Shown piece by piece: positions 1 to 12,705 of a stretch of DNA of 64,000 nt; position 1 is the first letter of the stretch, and each line of letters opens with the position of its first letter. Location of the stretch: assembly GCF_000004075.3 (NCBI RefSeq), contig NC_026659.2:21966272-22030271 (forward strand), given 5' to 3'. Source of the stretch: Cucumis sativus. Taxonomy: Eukaryota; Streptophyta; Magnoliopsida; Cucurbitales; Cucurbitaceae. A program made the translations under genes and the position numbers. The notes under the pieces are model-generated. The model had not been told where the DNA came from and searched no databases. It saw only the letters and a list, made by a program, of their open reading frames with translations.

Positions 1-1574
1 ACGTGTTTAGAATACATTCTCAAATTTTAATTTAAAACATAAGTTTTTTTTTAAAAAATTAGAATATTTCACCATTACTCGAGATGGTTTTGAAATTATA
101 TTTTAAACCGTTTTTATCAAAATAGTTTAAATAAAAATAAATTTTTTGAAACTTTTTTTCTTAAATCAATACAAACCCACCCTTAACAGAACAACAAGAC
201 TCACAGCTTGGGACCAAAACCATCCATATATCCGCTAATGGACACCTCTTCTTGGTAAATGGACACCTCTAAAGAATATGATAAAGTTCTTAGTATGAGA
301 TGCCTGTGTTATTCAATTATAAAGCATAGAATTGATCATGACACTCCCTTTAACCTCTGAGCCTAGAACAAGAAACAAGTTCAGGTTTGATTAATCAATT
401 GTGTAGCATATTTATCAAAACTTTAAAATCTCACCCAGTAAAGCATCTAAAGTCTGTCTTCAAAGTTGTTTCTTCGTCTTCTTCTTTACAGTGTCTCCCC
501 CGTTAATCTCCTCCCTGCAACATTTGTCCTTGTTGGTCTTCATCGAAGGTGGGTAGTTGGAGGTTGAATGTTGATGCAGCCTGGTTAGAATTTCAAAACT
601 TTCAGTAAAATCTGTGCAGAAGAGTCAAATCTCGAAAGTTCAGCAAAAATAGTGAAGTGTTAAGAGTTTTGAAATTGGACCAAAAAGGGGTCTCTCATAT
701 TGGGGCAAAGACAGTTTAGTTGAAGATAAATGGTTGAACTCAACTCAAGTTTCTGGAGAGTGCAAAAGAAAGATGGTGATCGAGGTATTGATCATTTTTT
801 AAAGAACAAGATATAAAAAAGATAAAAAGATAAAGAATTGTTTAACGCAGTAGATAATGCATTCGATGCAGTATCCCCACTTCCCCAGTACTCATTATTC
901 GTTGGTTAAATCACACCAGCTTGTCAGGTCGCCAAGCTTGAAGTTTGGTCAATTACCTTTCATGAATTAAATTTAACCTTAATTTTCTTTAGGTCTGAGT
1001 CTCGTCAAGTTAGGTATGTTTATATTGGTTAAATCCAACCTTAATTTTATATTGTATTTTCTTAACGTTGTGACTTATTTTCACAATAAACCCCAAATTT
1101 AAGTTTGGAAAAGCAAATGTGTCCACCGGTTATTGGGATAACAACATCAAAACACTATTCCAGAGTGTCCTCCACCACGTCCCAATATGAGTATCCATTT
1201 GGTTGGAACTCAGAAAAATAAACGTAATTGATTCTATTTCAATAATTGGTTCTCAAATGGATTTTACTTCACTCATATATGTCAATTGTATTTTTATTTT
1301 CATTTCAATTTTATTTTCCAAATGAAGTTCAACTTAAATGAATTTCAAGTCTTTTCAATTTCGGACTTCTATAACATTTTTTTTTAACATGATCAAATTT
1401 CATTTCAATTTATAAAACTCAACTTAGTAGAGATTTGTCATTGACGTAAATATCATGATTATAAAATAATAGATATTTATTTACTCACAAAAATCCAATT
1501 AAACTTTACTCTTGAAGTTATTGTTGGATTCAAGTGAGACATGTCTTTTCAATTAAATGCACTAAATGTTTTAA
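1..1574. other. Intergenic, no gene seen
   Basis: AT-rich sequence without a supportable open frame. Around 560-600 a short + strand frame reads like the start of a plant retroelement RNase H domain (LNVDAAW-like), but it breaks within about 20 codons, so it is at most a fossil fragment. The stretch 1250-1570 is plain AT-rich sequence. Confidence 0.5.
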
Positions 1575-1990
1575 CACTACAAGAAATTCTAGATCTTCTG
1601 ACATTGTTTTACACCGTAGAACAATAAGGCATATCTCGACACAACAATTGACGAATCAAGAAATGCAATATCTTCCAACGCTTGAACTGTGTGTAGGCTA
1701 GTTCACATCTCCCGACGCCTACACAACATGGTGTCGGGAGATAGGACAAACTTGCTATGCCTACCATGAGGCGTCTGGTGAGAAGAAAACATTTAAAAAT
1801 GGTACTATAAAATGTAGAAGAGAACTCCCAACGCCATTAATAAAGCGTCGTCAGAAGTTGAGAATGAACTATGTAGAAGAGAACTCCCAACGCCATTAAT
1901 AAAGCGTCGTCAGAAGTTGAGAATGAACTGTTGATACTTTAAATAAAGTGTCAGGAATTTTAGGATAACTCCCCACGCATGTTGAGAGGC
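1575..1990 (+). mobile_element. CACTA (En/Spm)-type transposon end, one terminus only
   Basis: The stretch opens with CACTACAAGAAAT, the classic terminal sequence of plant CACTA elements, preceded by TAA as a possible 3-bp target site. It is followed by GC-richer subterminal sequence with repeated GGCGTC/AACGCC words, a hairpin (1707-1719 against 1730-1742, 12 of 13 pairs) and a 59-bp tandem duplication. All of this is typical of CACTA subterminal regions. I found no matching inverted terminus (TTGTAGTG) in the window and no transposase frame, so this is a truncated or rearranged non-autonomous copy. A similar word, CACTGCAAGAAAT, lies at 2228 in the same orientation. Confidence 0.65.
1812..1929 (+). 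repeat. 59-bp direct tandem duplication in the CACTA end
   Basis: Two adjacent copies (1812-1870 and 1871-1929) are almost identical. Each holds a CCAACGCC and a GCGTCGTCAGAAGTT word, the kind of subterminal motif that CACTA transposases are thought to bind. The near identity points to a recent local duplication. Confidence 0.85.
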
Positions 1991-2289
1991 GTCAGGATTT
2001 GTATTTCACAAATTTGCCAAGAAGGAAAATGGGATTGAAATAAAAAACGTGTTGAAAGCCACCACCGTTGTCCTCGTTGCTCTCTTTGAGTGCCTCCCTT
2101 GTCCTTCGGTGTTGTCGTCACCGTTGTCGCCTCTATCTCTTACGGTGTGTAATTTATTTAAGCTAGATTTAAATTTGGTCCTAAAATCCTAATTTGTAAA
2201 ATTGTTGATGTCCTAAGATTTATTTTTCACTGCAAGAAATTGGGTTTCTAATAGCCAATTAAGGGGAAAAAAAAGAGAGTGGAAAACAG

Positions 2290-2619
2290 AAAAAGTTATC
2301 CCGCCCAATATATTTTTCCTCTTTGGAGCCTTTCATGCTTTCATCTCTTTTGCTCACGCAGACCACCCAACGTCAACTGAAACGACGAAAGACGACGCTT
2401 TCATCTCTTTTGTTGCGATACCCACCCACGTCCTGTCTCACACGACTGCCGTTCAACGGACGACGTCGTCTCTGTCCAATCGCTAACGCTGAAGCTCTGG
2501 CACCATTGTTGTCTACAATAGAACGCACCATCGTCTACAAGGGTTTCGCTTAGGGTTCTTAGTCTACCAGCTCGTCTGATTTCTACTGCTATTAGACCCT
2601 TGTAGCTAACGATTCAAGG
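2290..2619 (+). other. Possible 5' UTR exon of the Kae1/OSGEP gene
   Basis: This block is clearly less AT-rich and more pyrimidine-rich than its surroundings. It carries a GGGTTTCGCTTAGGGTTC stretch typical of plant leaders and ends in CAAG followed by a good donor (GTTAGT at 2620). The Kae1 coding exon is preceded by a good acceptor (TTTCTATAG ending near 5211), so a leader intron of about 2.6 kb joining the two is plausible. The 76-aa frame inside (2323-2553) is not recognisable and is probably not coding. It could instead belong to the CACTA remnant or to a separate transcript. Confidence 0.4.
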
Positions 2620-5210
2620 TTAGTCTTCTCCTACCTCATTTTCCAACTCCAGTTATTAATAGGGCTTCTTAAATGTTTCGTTTTTATGCACGCCTTCTTC
2701 CCATTTGGTCGTATGATCCTACTCTGAAGCGGCAAGAGTCTGTTTCCTTCCTCAATTGCGGGTTTCTGGCTGTTGAGTTGTATGCGTCTGTCGTATGATC
2801 CTACCATAAGGAGTTTGCTTTTCTTATATTGATCAGGGTCATTTAGAGGTCTTAGAGGTCTTAGAGGTGAAGTTAAGTAGAATTTAGACTATAAATATAT
2901 CTTACTTTCTTGTTGTTAAGAATCCTTATCTATGTGGTGGTATCTATAATGTAGGCAATTAATTAACGTGGTTGTGATATTTTTTTTTCCTAGATTTTGT
3001 TCAAATGAATTAGGAAGTAACTGCATGTTGCTTTCATTTTATCTTACTGCTCTTTCTATGTTATGTTGTTTTTCCGTTGCTGTTGTTTTTGGTAGAGTTT
3101 GGTTAGATATTTGAAGGCATGCTAACATTTTTCACCTTTAAAAAAACTTAGGAGGGATAATAGTTATAATTTACATTGCTATAGTATTTGTTGTGATTGT
3201 ACATTTTGGTTAGAAGATCATCTCACTAGTACTTAGAAACCAAGTCGGACACATTTCGGTACATAAATTTCTACCCTGTTCTTTATATCTTCTTTTGAAG
3301 AGTTTGAAAATATTTGCCCAAAGAGCACAATGATACTAGTAATAGGAGAACCCTAAAGAGTTAACCATAAAGTATCGATCCATGGGTCGGCAGCATTCTA
3401 TGGGCAATTCATAGATTGGAAATAGATAGGGCCTAATTCTTATTTGATTAAACGACACTCATGAACACCAATTCTCTGTTTGTATTTTAGCTGCCTTCCC
3501 TCCAAGGAAAGCCCAGTCTCACCACCTTGTATCATAGACCAACTTAATACTTCTAAAGTATCAATTTGCCCTATTTATCTTTTAGGTTTGATTTTGTTTA
3601 TGTGGAGAATATTTATTTGCTTTGAGTATTTGTTGAAGAAGTTTATATTTATTATGTGGAGATTTGAAGAAGTTGATTTTGTTTATGTGGAGATGTTCAA
3701 ATATATATATAATTCAATAGTTAGACATTTTATAAGTTGATTAAAAGTATAAATACATTATCTTTCCAACATTAAAATATGTTGTATGAACCAAACTTTT
3801 GAAGTAGTTTCAAATCTTGCTTGCATAAATTTATGTGTATAGAAAGGGCCTTTTTTGCCAACTTTGTATGAACACTTAGAATTCTTGCTTGAATCCTCCT
3901 ACTTTGTTTGATATAATGATTTCCTAATGGAAAAATACAATTAAATATTCTTTGGTATATCTATAAAGCTTTACACAATCCTTACCTTTGTATGGACACT
4001 TAAAAACTTTGTTGAGTGAAGGAATAGAGAGATTGAAGCATTTAGATGATCAAATGTTTGAACATTGCTCTTACCAAAATCCAGTAAAACGGATAATTCT
4101 ACCAACCCGTCCAATTGAATCTCTTCATATATTAAACCAACTAAACAATTAAAGTTGATTTGGACATCTACCAAAATTCCAACAACGGAGGAATTTTCAT
4201 AGACATTGTATCCATTCCATTGACCTCCATAAAAAATAACTATAGGAATAGACATTGTATTATGTAAAAAGAAAATAGGATTTTGTAAAAAGATAAATTA
4301 AGTATTCAATAGTGATAGAAAGAAATAGATAAACATAGATATATATCTATCATTGAATAAAAGAATAAAAATTAAAAAATGATAATCATTAAACACAATG
4401 CAAGGATAGGCGAATCCTGCAGTGAAATAATATACATTAGACGATCGTGTTAACCATCGTAAACGATCGTGTTGAATGTAGTAAAGGATCGTATTGACAT
4501 AGGTAAACGATCATGTAGTTCAATGTAAATGATCGTGAAAACTTCAAATATAACGATTTTCCTCACTTCCAAATTTTTAATAAAAAATGCACTATCTCGA
4601 GATCGATTTCGGCCGAGATCAATCCAAAAAAACAAAATTACGAGTTTTCTAAAATTATGCTACTTTTAAAATATAAAACAAAAAAGATGTTATTTTTCAA
4701 AAATTTCCCCACAATCATACTCCCTCCACTCCCAACGTGCTCAAACCATAGACAACCAAACTAATCAGAAAATTGTTCTGACAAATTGGAGTTTGTTCGG
4801 TTGGTTGATGGTTCAAAGTAAGCTAGAGTCGACGACCTAGTTTAGTAACGTTGCCTTGGATATATCTGGGGGATGAGGAAACCAGATACAGTATAAAGAA
4901 TCAAGTCGAAGAAAGGGTCTCACCCCCTTTTTTTTGTTAGTTTTACTTTCTCTCTTGTATTTATTTGTAACCATTTTCTAGTTTGACTGATTGATATGCA
5001 TCTCAGTAAAAATAAATTTTAGCGAAGTTTTTCTTTTTGCTTAGTATAGGGGGTTTTGCATTTTGATTATCATACATGCTTGAAATTTCATGTGCTACAT
5101 TTTCAGAAACTCTTGTATTTTGTCAGTTAAAACACATTGTGGTTTATTGTTATCTGTATGGCCTTCATGTTCTTTAGAATTGTTTTTTTTTCTTTTCCAA
5201 TTTTCTATAG
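2620..5210. other. Probable leader intron or intergenic DNA, no coding gene
   Basis: AT-rich sequence without a supportable coding region. The open frames at 3480-3740, 3971-4255 and 4450-4635 have low-complexity composition and no recognisable domain. A cluster of GATCGT-containing short repeats lies at 4440-4545. If the upstream leader exon is real, the whole stretch is intronic. Confidence 0.45.
4440..4545. repeat. Cluster of short GATCGT/TAAACGATC repeats
   Basis: The words ACGATCGTGTT, TAAACGATCGTGTTG, AAGGATCGTATTG, TAAACGATCATG and AATGATCGTG recur every 20-25 bases. On the other strand they read GATCGTTTA. The same word recurs with similar spacing at about 12565-12700. Such spaced, degenerate motifs resemble the subterminal repeats of DNA transposons. 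Confidence 0.5.
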
Positions 5211-5232
5211 GGTCCCTTGAATCAATTGGAAA

Positions 5233-7155
5233 ATGAAGAAAATGACAGCTTTGGGTTTTGAGGGTTCAGCAAACAAGATCGGTGTTGGGGTTGTAACTTT
5301 AGATGGCAACATTTTGTCAAACCCACGTCACACCTACATTACACCTCCTGGTCATGGCTTCCTTCCTCGTGAAACTGCACAACACCATCTCCACCACATT
5401 CTTCCATTGGTTAAGTCTGCTCTGGAAACTGCAAAAATTACCCCAAAGGATATTGACTGCCTTTGTTACACCAAAGGGCCTGGCATGGGAGCTCCTCTTC
5501 AGGTTTCTGCTGTTGCTGTGAGGGTTCTTTCTCAGATTTGGAATAAGCCTATTGTTGCTGTTAATCATTGTGTTGCACATATTGAGATGGGAAGGGTTGT
5601 AACTGGTGCAGATGATCCTGTTGTCTTGTATGTTAGTGGTGGGAATACTCAGGTGATTGCTTATAGTGAAGGAAGGTATAGAATCTTTGGGGAGACTATT
5701 GATATTGCTGTTGGAAATTGCTTGGACCGGTTTGCAAGAGTCCTAACACTATCCAATGACCCAAGTCCTGGATACAATATTGAACAGGTGTGTTACAGGA
5801 AAACGATAATATAGTTTTTTTTTAATCCATTATTCCTTGCGTCGTGTGTCTTTTATTTGTACTTGATACGTGATATCTAAAGAAGGAAGAAGGAAGGGCC
5901 AACTTATTTGTGTTTGTGTGACAACTGTTACTTGATCTATTCAGATTTATCTTATCTAACAGAGTTTCAAGTGGTCTGCAGTAATCACTTCATTGTAGGA
6001 GGACGTTGAACATATGAAAATCTTCTTTTATCATTGAAGTTGATGAATGTATTGTACGGTTCATTCATTGAATCTGCTTTTCGTTTAACAATTCGTTTTT
6101 CTACACTTTCTATTGACTATTGTATTAAAGCATGGTTTCATTGGTTTAAATATCACATTGAAGGAGGCCGATGTCTTCACGTTTCCCTGCTTGTTAGTTT
6201 TATGTTTCAAATGGTTCCAAGGTTTTCAACAATTTGTATGATTTGCATGCGGTCCTTATAAGTTGATTGTTGTTCTTTACTTATCATGGTATAATGATTC
6301 AAAATGTGTTTTAGCTTGAAACCATTTTTTTTCTCTTTCCTCAATCCCAACAAGGTTTTGAGCTCAAGTAATGTGTAAGAAAATGCTTTGTGTCTCATAC
6401 TTTTGATTTTTTCTTGTCCACAGCTTGCAAAGAAAGGAAAACTTTTTATTGAACTTCCATATGTTGTCAAAGGGATGGATGTATCATTCAGTGGGATATT
6501 GAGCTACATCGAATCAACTGCTGAGGAGAAGCTAAAAAGTAATGAGTGTACTCCTGCTGACTTGTGCTACTCTCTGCAGGTAATCTTTGTTTACTATGAT
6601 AAAAACGGATTTTGTCACCATTTCTGAAATGGGTTGAAAAGCTTGGACCATTCGGTAACTAAGCTGTTTTCTGAGTTGGGTTGTACTCTTTTATAGATGG
6701 TCACAAACTTCCATCCAACTTGTAGAGCTGCTACGTACACTTATTCTTCTGTTAAATGTCTTGCAATTGATATTCCATTGACTTTTCACTTCCTGCTCGT
6801 GTTGTAGGAGACTTTGTTTGCTATGCTTGTGGAAATAACAGAAAGAGCCATGGCTCACTGTGACAAGAAAGATGTTCTTATAGTCGGTGGTGTAGGTTGT
6901 AATGAGCGCTTGCAAGAGATGATGAGAATAATGTGCTCTGAGAGAGGTGGAAGGCTATTTGCAACTGATGACCGTTACTGTATTGATAATGGGGCAATGA
7001 TCGCATATACTGGTCTTCTTGCTTGGGCACATGGTGATTCGACACCATTGGAGGAAGTAACATTCACCCAACGGTTTCGAACTGATGAAGTACATGCAAT
7101 CTGGAGAGAAAAGGCTTTGACTAACGGAAAGGAGCTTATGGAAGAAGATGTCTAA
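5233..7155 (+). CDS. OSGEP: tRNA N6-adenosine threonylcarbamoyltransferase (Kae1/OSGEP family)
   Basis: Catalytic subunit of the KEOPS complex, which transfers threonylcarbamoyl from TC-AMP to A37 of ANN-decoding tRNAs to make t6A. Coding exons are 5233-5787, 6424-6579 and 6808-7155. All junctions are GT-AG in phase 0 and give 352 aa, the usual length of plant cytosolic/nuclear Kae1. The N-terminus reads [12 protein letters not shown] (residues 8-19), the family signature. The metal-binding HxxxH is at His112/His116 ([11 protein letters not shown]), the nucleotide loop YVSGGNT is at 133-139, and the C-terminal metal ligand Asp297 is in YCIDNGAM. No organelle transit peptide is seen, so this is the KEOPS form and not the mitochondrial Qri7 form. 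The start at 5233 gives the MKKM opening; Met4 is an alternative. Exons, motifs and length are all intact. Very likely functional. Confidence 0.95.
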
Positions 7156-7880
7156 GGCATCTTTGTTCTCTTCAAAAGGTGATACTTAGTATGGCAATGA
7201 GATGTTTTGTAAGCTTAGTGTATCTGGTATAATTCTATTTCCATTTTTCATGATGGCTGGAGTTTTATAGATAAGCAGCACTAACGAAAAATTTAGCCAA
7301 ATGGTCTTTAGAATATAACTTGTACTCTTTATTGATCCGTTTGTCCTTGAAATCTTGATGGTCAATGGAATGAACAAATGTATTTATTATAAATTGAGAA
7401 GTAGGGTGTACATTCACTTAAATACGTTCACATTTGTTTCAAAAGATATATGTATGTGTATATATAATGCTCATGTTCTGATTTCAACCCAGGATGCTGC
7501 TGTATATTGAAGTGCATACACATCTACTTTCCCAAGTAAGAAAGAAAAAAAGCACACATAATTTAACTGTCATAACAAAAAGGTGAAGAGTGTACCAACT
7601 CAACCTAAGTATGGAAATAAAATTGCAAAGGATAAATTCAACTGAATGAGATGAAAGAAAAAGAACATCTTTTATGGGCTGATTAGGTAGAAAAAAAAGT
7701 GTCTCTCGCAAATTCATTTTGTTTGACCAACTGTTTAATGGCATCTCTCAATTCTTTTAATAGTATGATAGGACCCAAGCCTGAAAGTATATTCTAGAAG
7801 GCTTAAGGGTAATTAAGGGAGGAATTAGATGGTTTAACTCTTTGCTTCTTTAAATGCTTGTGTTGCTAATGGGGAAAAGG
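7156..7880. other. 3' flank of the Kae1 gene, no further gene
   Basis: The first 200-300 bases are likely 3' UTR of the preceding gene. The 86-aa minus-strand frame at 7484-7744 has no recognisable domain and biased composition, and is treated as chance. Confidence 0.5.
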
Positions 7881-7899
7881 ATCTTTTGACCAATATTTT

Positions 7900-8310
7900 G
7901 TACTCGACTCTATTTTAGTATTGGAAGAGATTGGGGAAGCTCTCGAAGTCTTTACCCTGGTTATCGATAAATAAAATTATAGGTTGAAGTCTATCATTTT
8001 GGTATCAGTGCCATTGATCTGGAATGGTGGGAAAAATGGAAACGAGAAAAATCATCAATTATGATCATTGGAAGAGTGGGAAAAATGGAAACAAGAAAAA
8101 TCATCAATTATGACCATTGGAAGAGCCATGTCATTCGACCGTCAGTGAGTAAAACAGAATTTCACCCCAATATGATTAATGGTAAGTCCAAGCATTTACA
8201 CACCTTGAAGAGAGATTCGATAGGGGAGGGACTCCCGCCGCTCTGCATTAGCAATGATGTTGCAACATCCTTAAAGAGGAGAACAAAACTGCTCGTGCCG
8301 TAGTAACTTC
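7900..8310 (+). mobile_element. LTR-retrotransposon remnant with primer-site-like sequence
   Basis: TGGTATCAGTGCC at 8000-8012 closely resembles the initiator-tRNA-Met primer binding site of plant LTR elements (consensus TGGTATCAGAGC). It follows an LTR-end-like stretch and precedes a short open frame (8061-8303) with no recognisable domain, which would sit where a gag leader is expected. No protease, polymerase or integrase sequence follows, so this is a fragment. Confidence 0.4.
8027..8124 (+). repeat. 49-bp tandem duplication
   Basis: Two adjacent copies starting GTGGGAAAAATGGAAAC (8027-8075 and 8076-8124) differ at about two positions. They lie directly behind the primer-site-like sequence. 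Confidence 0.8.
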
Positions 8311-9389
8311 GACATCGTTTAGGGCCGTTCTTAATTCTAAAAAGATGTTTTTCTTATTTGTATTCTCCATCTCATCCGTGGTGATGAAGTAGGAGAGCAG
8401 TTGGTTGGATTGTTCTTTGTTCCGTTCTTCAAAAATAAAAATGTTTTACCCAAATTTTAAAACAAAGGTGCATAATTTTTGCACTCTATCACGCCCTCAT
8501 GCTTGTGTTCAACAAATTTCAAATACAATAGACTATTATTTATATCAAAATATAAATCCATATAGATAGACTACAATATTTTACTATATATCATAGATAT
8601 TTTTAACAACTTTTTTAAATTAAAACAATTTTCCTTCATAATTCTACCCATTTGACCATAAAGAAAAAAAAAAAAAAACTTTTTTCTTGCTCTTTAATTT
8701 ATCGTATTTGTTTTAAATTCAAAATCTCTCCTAAATATATGTACAAATATCACAAAATGTCATATTTATAAGTGATAGATACGGATAAAAACTTATAAAC
8801 GTCTATTAATCTCTATCAATAATAGATAATAGTTGTCTTCAGATATTTTGCTATATTTATAAATATTTTTGTTTATTTTAGTAAACTTATTTGTAAAACT
8901 TATTTATTACAGTTATTTTCTTTAATTTTTGAAACTAAAATAGAAATAAGATTAAGTTTAAATCGAAACTTTTGTTTATGTTTGGTTCCCCACCTTGAAT
9001 GATTATAATCAATAGGAAAACAAAATAACTTTTATCCACAATTGAAATAAAGAGTTTTATGTTTTTAGCTGTCTTCAAATTAAGCATTGATGATCATAAA
9101 TTGGTGATCATAATTGGTGATCATAAATTGTTATAATTATATAGGCCCCTTATATACATATGGACAAATCAACAACATAATGAAATTTAAATAAATATTA
9201 TAGCCCAACTTCATAAAAAAGAAAAGAAAAAAGTTTTTTAAGGCATGGCATGATTATAAACTAAAAGAAGAGACAAGAGAAATCATGATTCTTCTTCCTT
9301 ACGTGCAATATGAATTATGATTAACAAAAACATCAAGAAATGCTGTCACACATTTCAAAAATAAAAAGTGATACACCCTTCAATAATGG

Positions 9390-9412
9390 TATATATATAT
9401 ATATATATATAA
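9390..9412. repeat. (TA)n microsatellite
   Basis: About eleven uninterrupted TA dinucleotides in intergenic AT-rich DNA. Confidence 0.9.
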
Positions 9413-12400
9413 TATGGCAACATCTTTCTCAACTTTAGGGTTTTTTCTTATCTATGGATTGCCCTACCTAGGGGACACACTTATGCCTTAGGAAGACAAT
9501 TTGGTATTAGATTCAAATGTTAGGTTTATATGATTAATTTCGAAGTTAGGAACGCCGAAGTCTAAGTTTGATAGGGTTACAAATTTGGTGATGATATGAT
9601 GGAGTATATAAATCTATTTGATTTGTTGATGCCAAAATTTGAACATGCAAAGTGCTTCTAGAAGATCATTTGGTTAGGAATTAAAATTGCACATCATCAA
9701 ATTAAACACACCTTGAGTTTAAGTCATGAGCAACCAAGATTTTTTTAGTATGAGGTCTTAGTGATTTCTAAGCTCATGGACAAGTTTGTGATATATGGTA
9801 TGATTGGCTTAGTCCTGGCCTTGGTCGAGGTCGAGTAAATTCGGTTTGAATTTGGATTAAGTTAGCTTTTTTTTTAGGTCAATTTTATTTGATCTATATT
9901 AATCCAAACCAACCCTAAATTTAAAGATAAATGTCTAAGGTTAGACACACAAAAGAGGTGGTTCAAACTTATATGCTTATTTTAATTATCTTATTTTAGT
10001 CTTAGTTTGATTTACTTAACTCTCTAAATGTTATCTTTACTTCATTTTAAGAAGAAAAAATAGTCATTTTGGCTTCCTCTTAAAGTCCACTTATCCTCAT
10101 GCTTCTCTCTAACTTATTTAATTTGTCTTTATATTTTATATTAATATTAACTTATTACTACACATACTCGAAACTCTTTGTTAAAATTAAAATAAAATCA
10201 GATTTAAATATTACTTTAGTCTTTATATTTTTTAGTTTGATTTATTTTAGTCTTTATTATTTTGAGAAAAGTTTAGTTTGATGCATGTATTTTAAAAATG
10301 TTTATTTGAGTCATTAATTATACTTTTAAAATATTCATTTCAACTATTTTACTTTCAACTCGTATTCAATCTAACTTTCAATTTCAAACTTTACCTATCT
10401 TGATCTCTTAAAAATGAAAAAACCAAAATGGTGACTTTTAAAAAATAAAGGACGACCAAGATGAACCAAAATTAAGCTAAAATTGTGTGGATCAAATGTT
10501 TAGGTTAAAAAGGGCTAAGAGGAAAGAAACTCAAATATTATTCGCTTGTTTTTTTACGGGAGAAGTATTTATGTAACATCACTACGTGGGACGCTCTCAA
10601 TATAAAAGTTGAAAAATGTAAAAGATGTTAGAAGAACTTTTTAAAAAGGAGGGTTAATACCTAGCTAGACTTTTCAAATGTGCATCCAACTTAGCATCAC
10701 TTTCGTTCAAAGAACGTTTAACTGCATACCAGTTATGATGCGATCAGATGTATTAGTGGTGGGTATGATTGCACCTAGAGAAACTCGTATTTGAAAAAGA
10801 ATTTTTTTTTTTGAAAAACCAAAAAAAAATTTTAGTTTAGAACTAGTCATTTTTCAAGATTTTTCACGCTCATTTTTTCTTTTTTCAATTATCCAATTTT
10901 TATTGGCTTAGTGTTAAAATTAATTGATGACAAATTTGTAATCCGATAGAAGTTTAAACATGAAAGTATATTAGGTTAGATTACGCGTATAACATATCAA
11001 ACATTTTTTAAGTTTATTAGAGATTAGATAAGGAATTAGAAACTTTACCCTTTCTCTCAAGTGATCTAATTTATCATATAGCTTTCCATATTATATCACA
11101 TTTGACCTATAAACATATTATCGATCAAAATGATAACATTTACTCGTGAAAATAAGATATATTAAAATGTAAAATAAGAACGAAATTTAGACCGATAAAA
11201 AATTATATGTTTAATGAAAGTAGCATATTCTATAAAAGTAAGATAATAGTAATAGAAGAAAGCATATATGTAATTTAATAAAGTGGAAGAAGATGAAAAC
11301 GGAATATGAAACATAAGAAATGATTGCAATGACAAAATTGATGTCCAGCTAATCACAACTTTGAAACAAAAGAAAAATACCAATTTGGATCAAATAACTA
11401 AAAAGTATGTAAGGAAGAAAAAATAAAAAAGAGTTAAAGGAGAGGGTCCCAAAACCCATCGCACGTGCGTATCATGTGTCTCTTTGTTGTCTTAAAAAGA
11501 AGAGGATTTTAATTATGCATTTGTGTCCGATTGCCAAATGCAAACATCTCCATCACCAACACACCACATCTCAAAACCCTAATTTAATCATAAAAACTTC
11601 TAAACAAATCAACTTCCTTTTTTCCTTCTTTTCTCTTTTTAAATAACAAATAAAAGCTAACTCAACCCGTGAAAGAACTAGGGTTTTGTGTATGTTGGTA
11701 GGTCTTTGAGTTTGTTATCTAACACTTTAAACAATCGAGTGCAAATGTTCAGAGAAGTGCGATATAAATTCTCTATATATTAGAGGTGATTCTGTGTTAT
11801 ATAATATAAACCATTCTCTCTAATAGTAAACTATTACCTATGTGCCTATAAATATAACTAACAAATGGTTATTCTAAGCTATTTTTTAAATGATTATATA
11901 TCTTTTAAGCTATTTTTTTACTGTAGATTTTTTTTATTTTCATGACATTATATGTTTCATCCCGTTATTCTATTCCTTTCATTCAAGAATATTTGGGGAA
12001 AGATGGAACAAAAAGGAGAGTTCTCAAAGACGAACAAGATATGTGAGTTGAGAAGGGAAATTTGGCTTTGAATTATTTGATTTTATGTTTAATATATACA
12101 TGTTTAAAAGTGAAAAATGAAATTGTACAAAATAACCTATAAGTAAAAACTAAAAAGTTTTCCATATGACTTGCATGTTTTTACAAATTAACTTGTTTAT
12201 GATTCGTTTTTTTTGACATGTGAAATATCATTTTTATATTCAATATTCAATATTCTTTTTTCTTGTGCATTTTCTACGTCCCTCTTGCTCTTCCCCTCCA
12301 ATCACAACAAAACAAAAATTCAAACACATTTCTAACTAAAGATGTTTTAACATTGTGCCTATATGGTCGAAAAGAACGCAAAAACTCCTATAAAAGTGAA

Positions 12401-12559
12401 GGATCATTTAGTTAAAACCACGTTGTATAGGTAAAATCATGACAAAAATAAAATTTTCATTTGTGAAAAAAATTATATGACCATTGTTGATATCAGTGTA
12501 CGCAATCTCTTAGTATTTATTAAGCAATTCCTTAGTATTTCCTATGCAATCCTTAAATA

Positions 12560-12705
12560 AAATTTAGGAGATCGTTTATAAAATGTTGAGCGATCTTTAA
12601 TAATTGTTGGGGGATCGTTTTTCAAAGCTTAATCAAAGGTTGTTTCTTTTTCTAATAAAATATGGGTGACATTTTAATAAAAGTTGGATGATCGTTAAAC
12701 AATGC
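12560..12705. repeat. Spaced GATCGTTTA-type motifs
   Basis: GATCGTTTATAAAATG, GCGATCTTTAATAATT, GGGATCGTTTTTC and GATGATCGTTAAAC occur at irregular intervals of 30-80 bases. They match the reverse complement of the motif cluster at 4440-4545, which suggests one repeat family in opposite orientations. Confidence 0.4.

Noticed and set aside
560..610. RNase H-like LNVDAAW word
   Set aside because: Only about 15 codons fit before the frame stops; too short to call an element.
5303..5580. Alternative frames over Kae1 exon 1 on both strands
   Set aside because: The real frame encodes an unmistakable Kae1 protein; the others are shadows.
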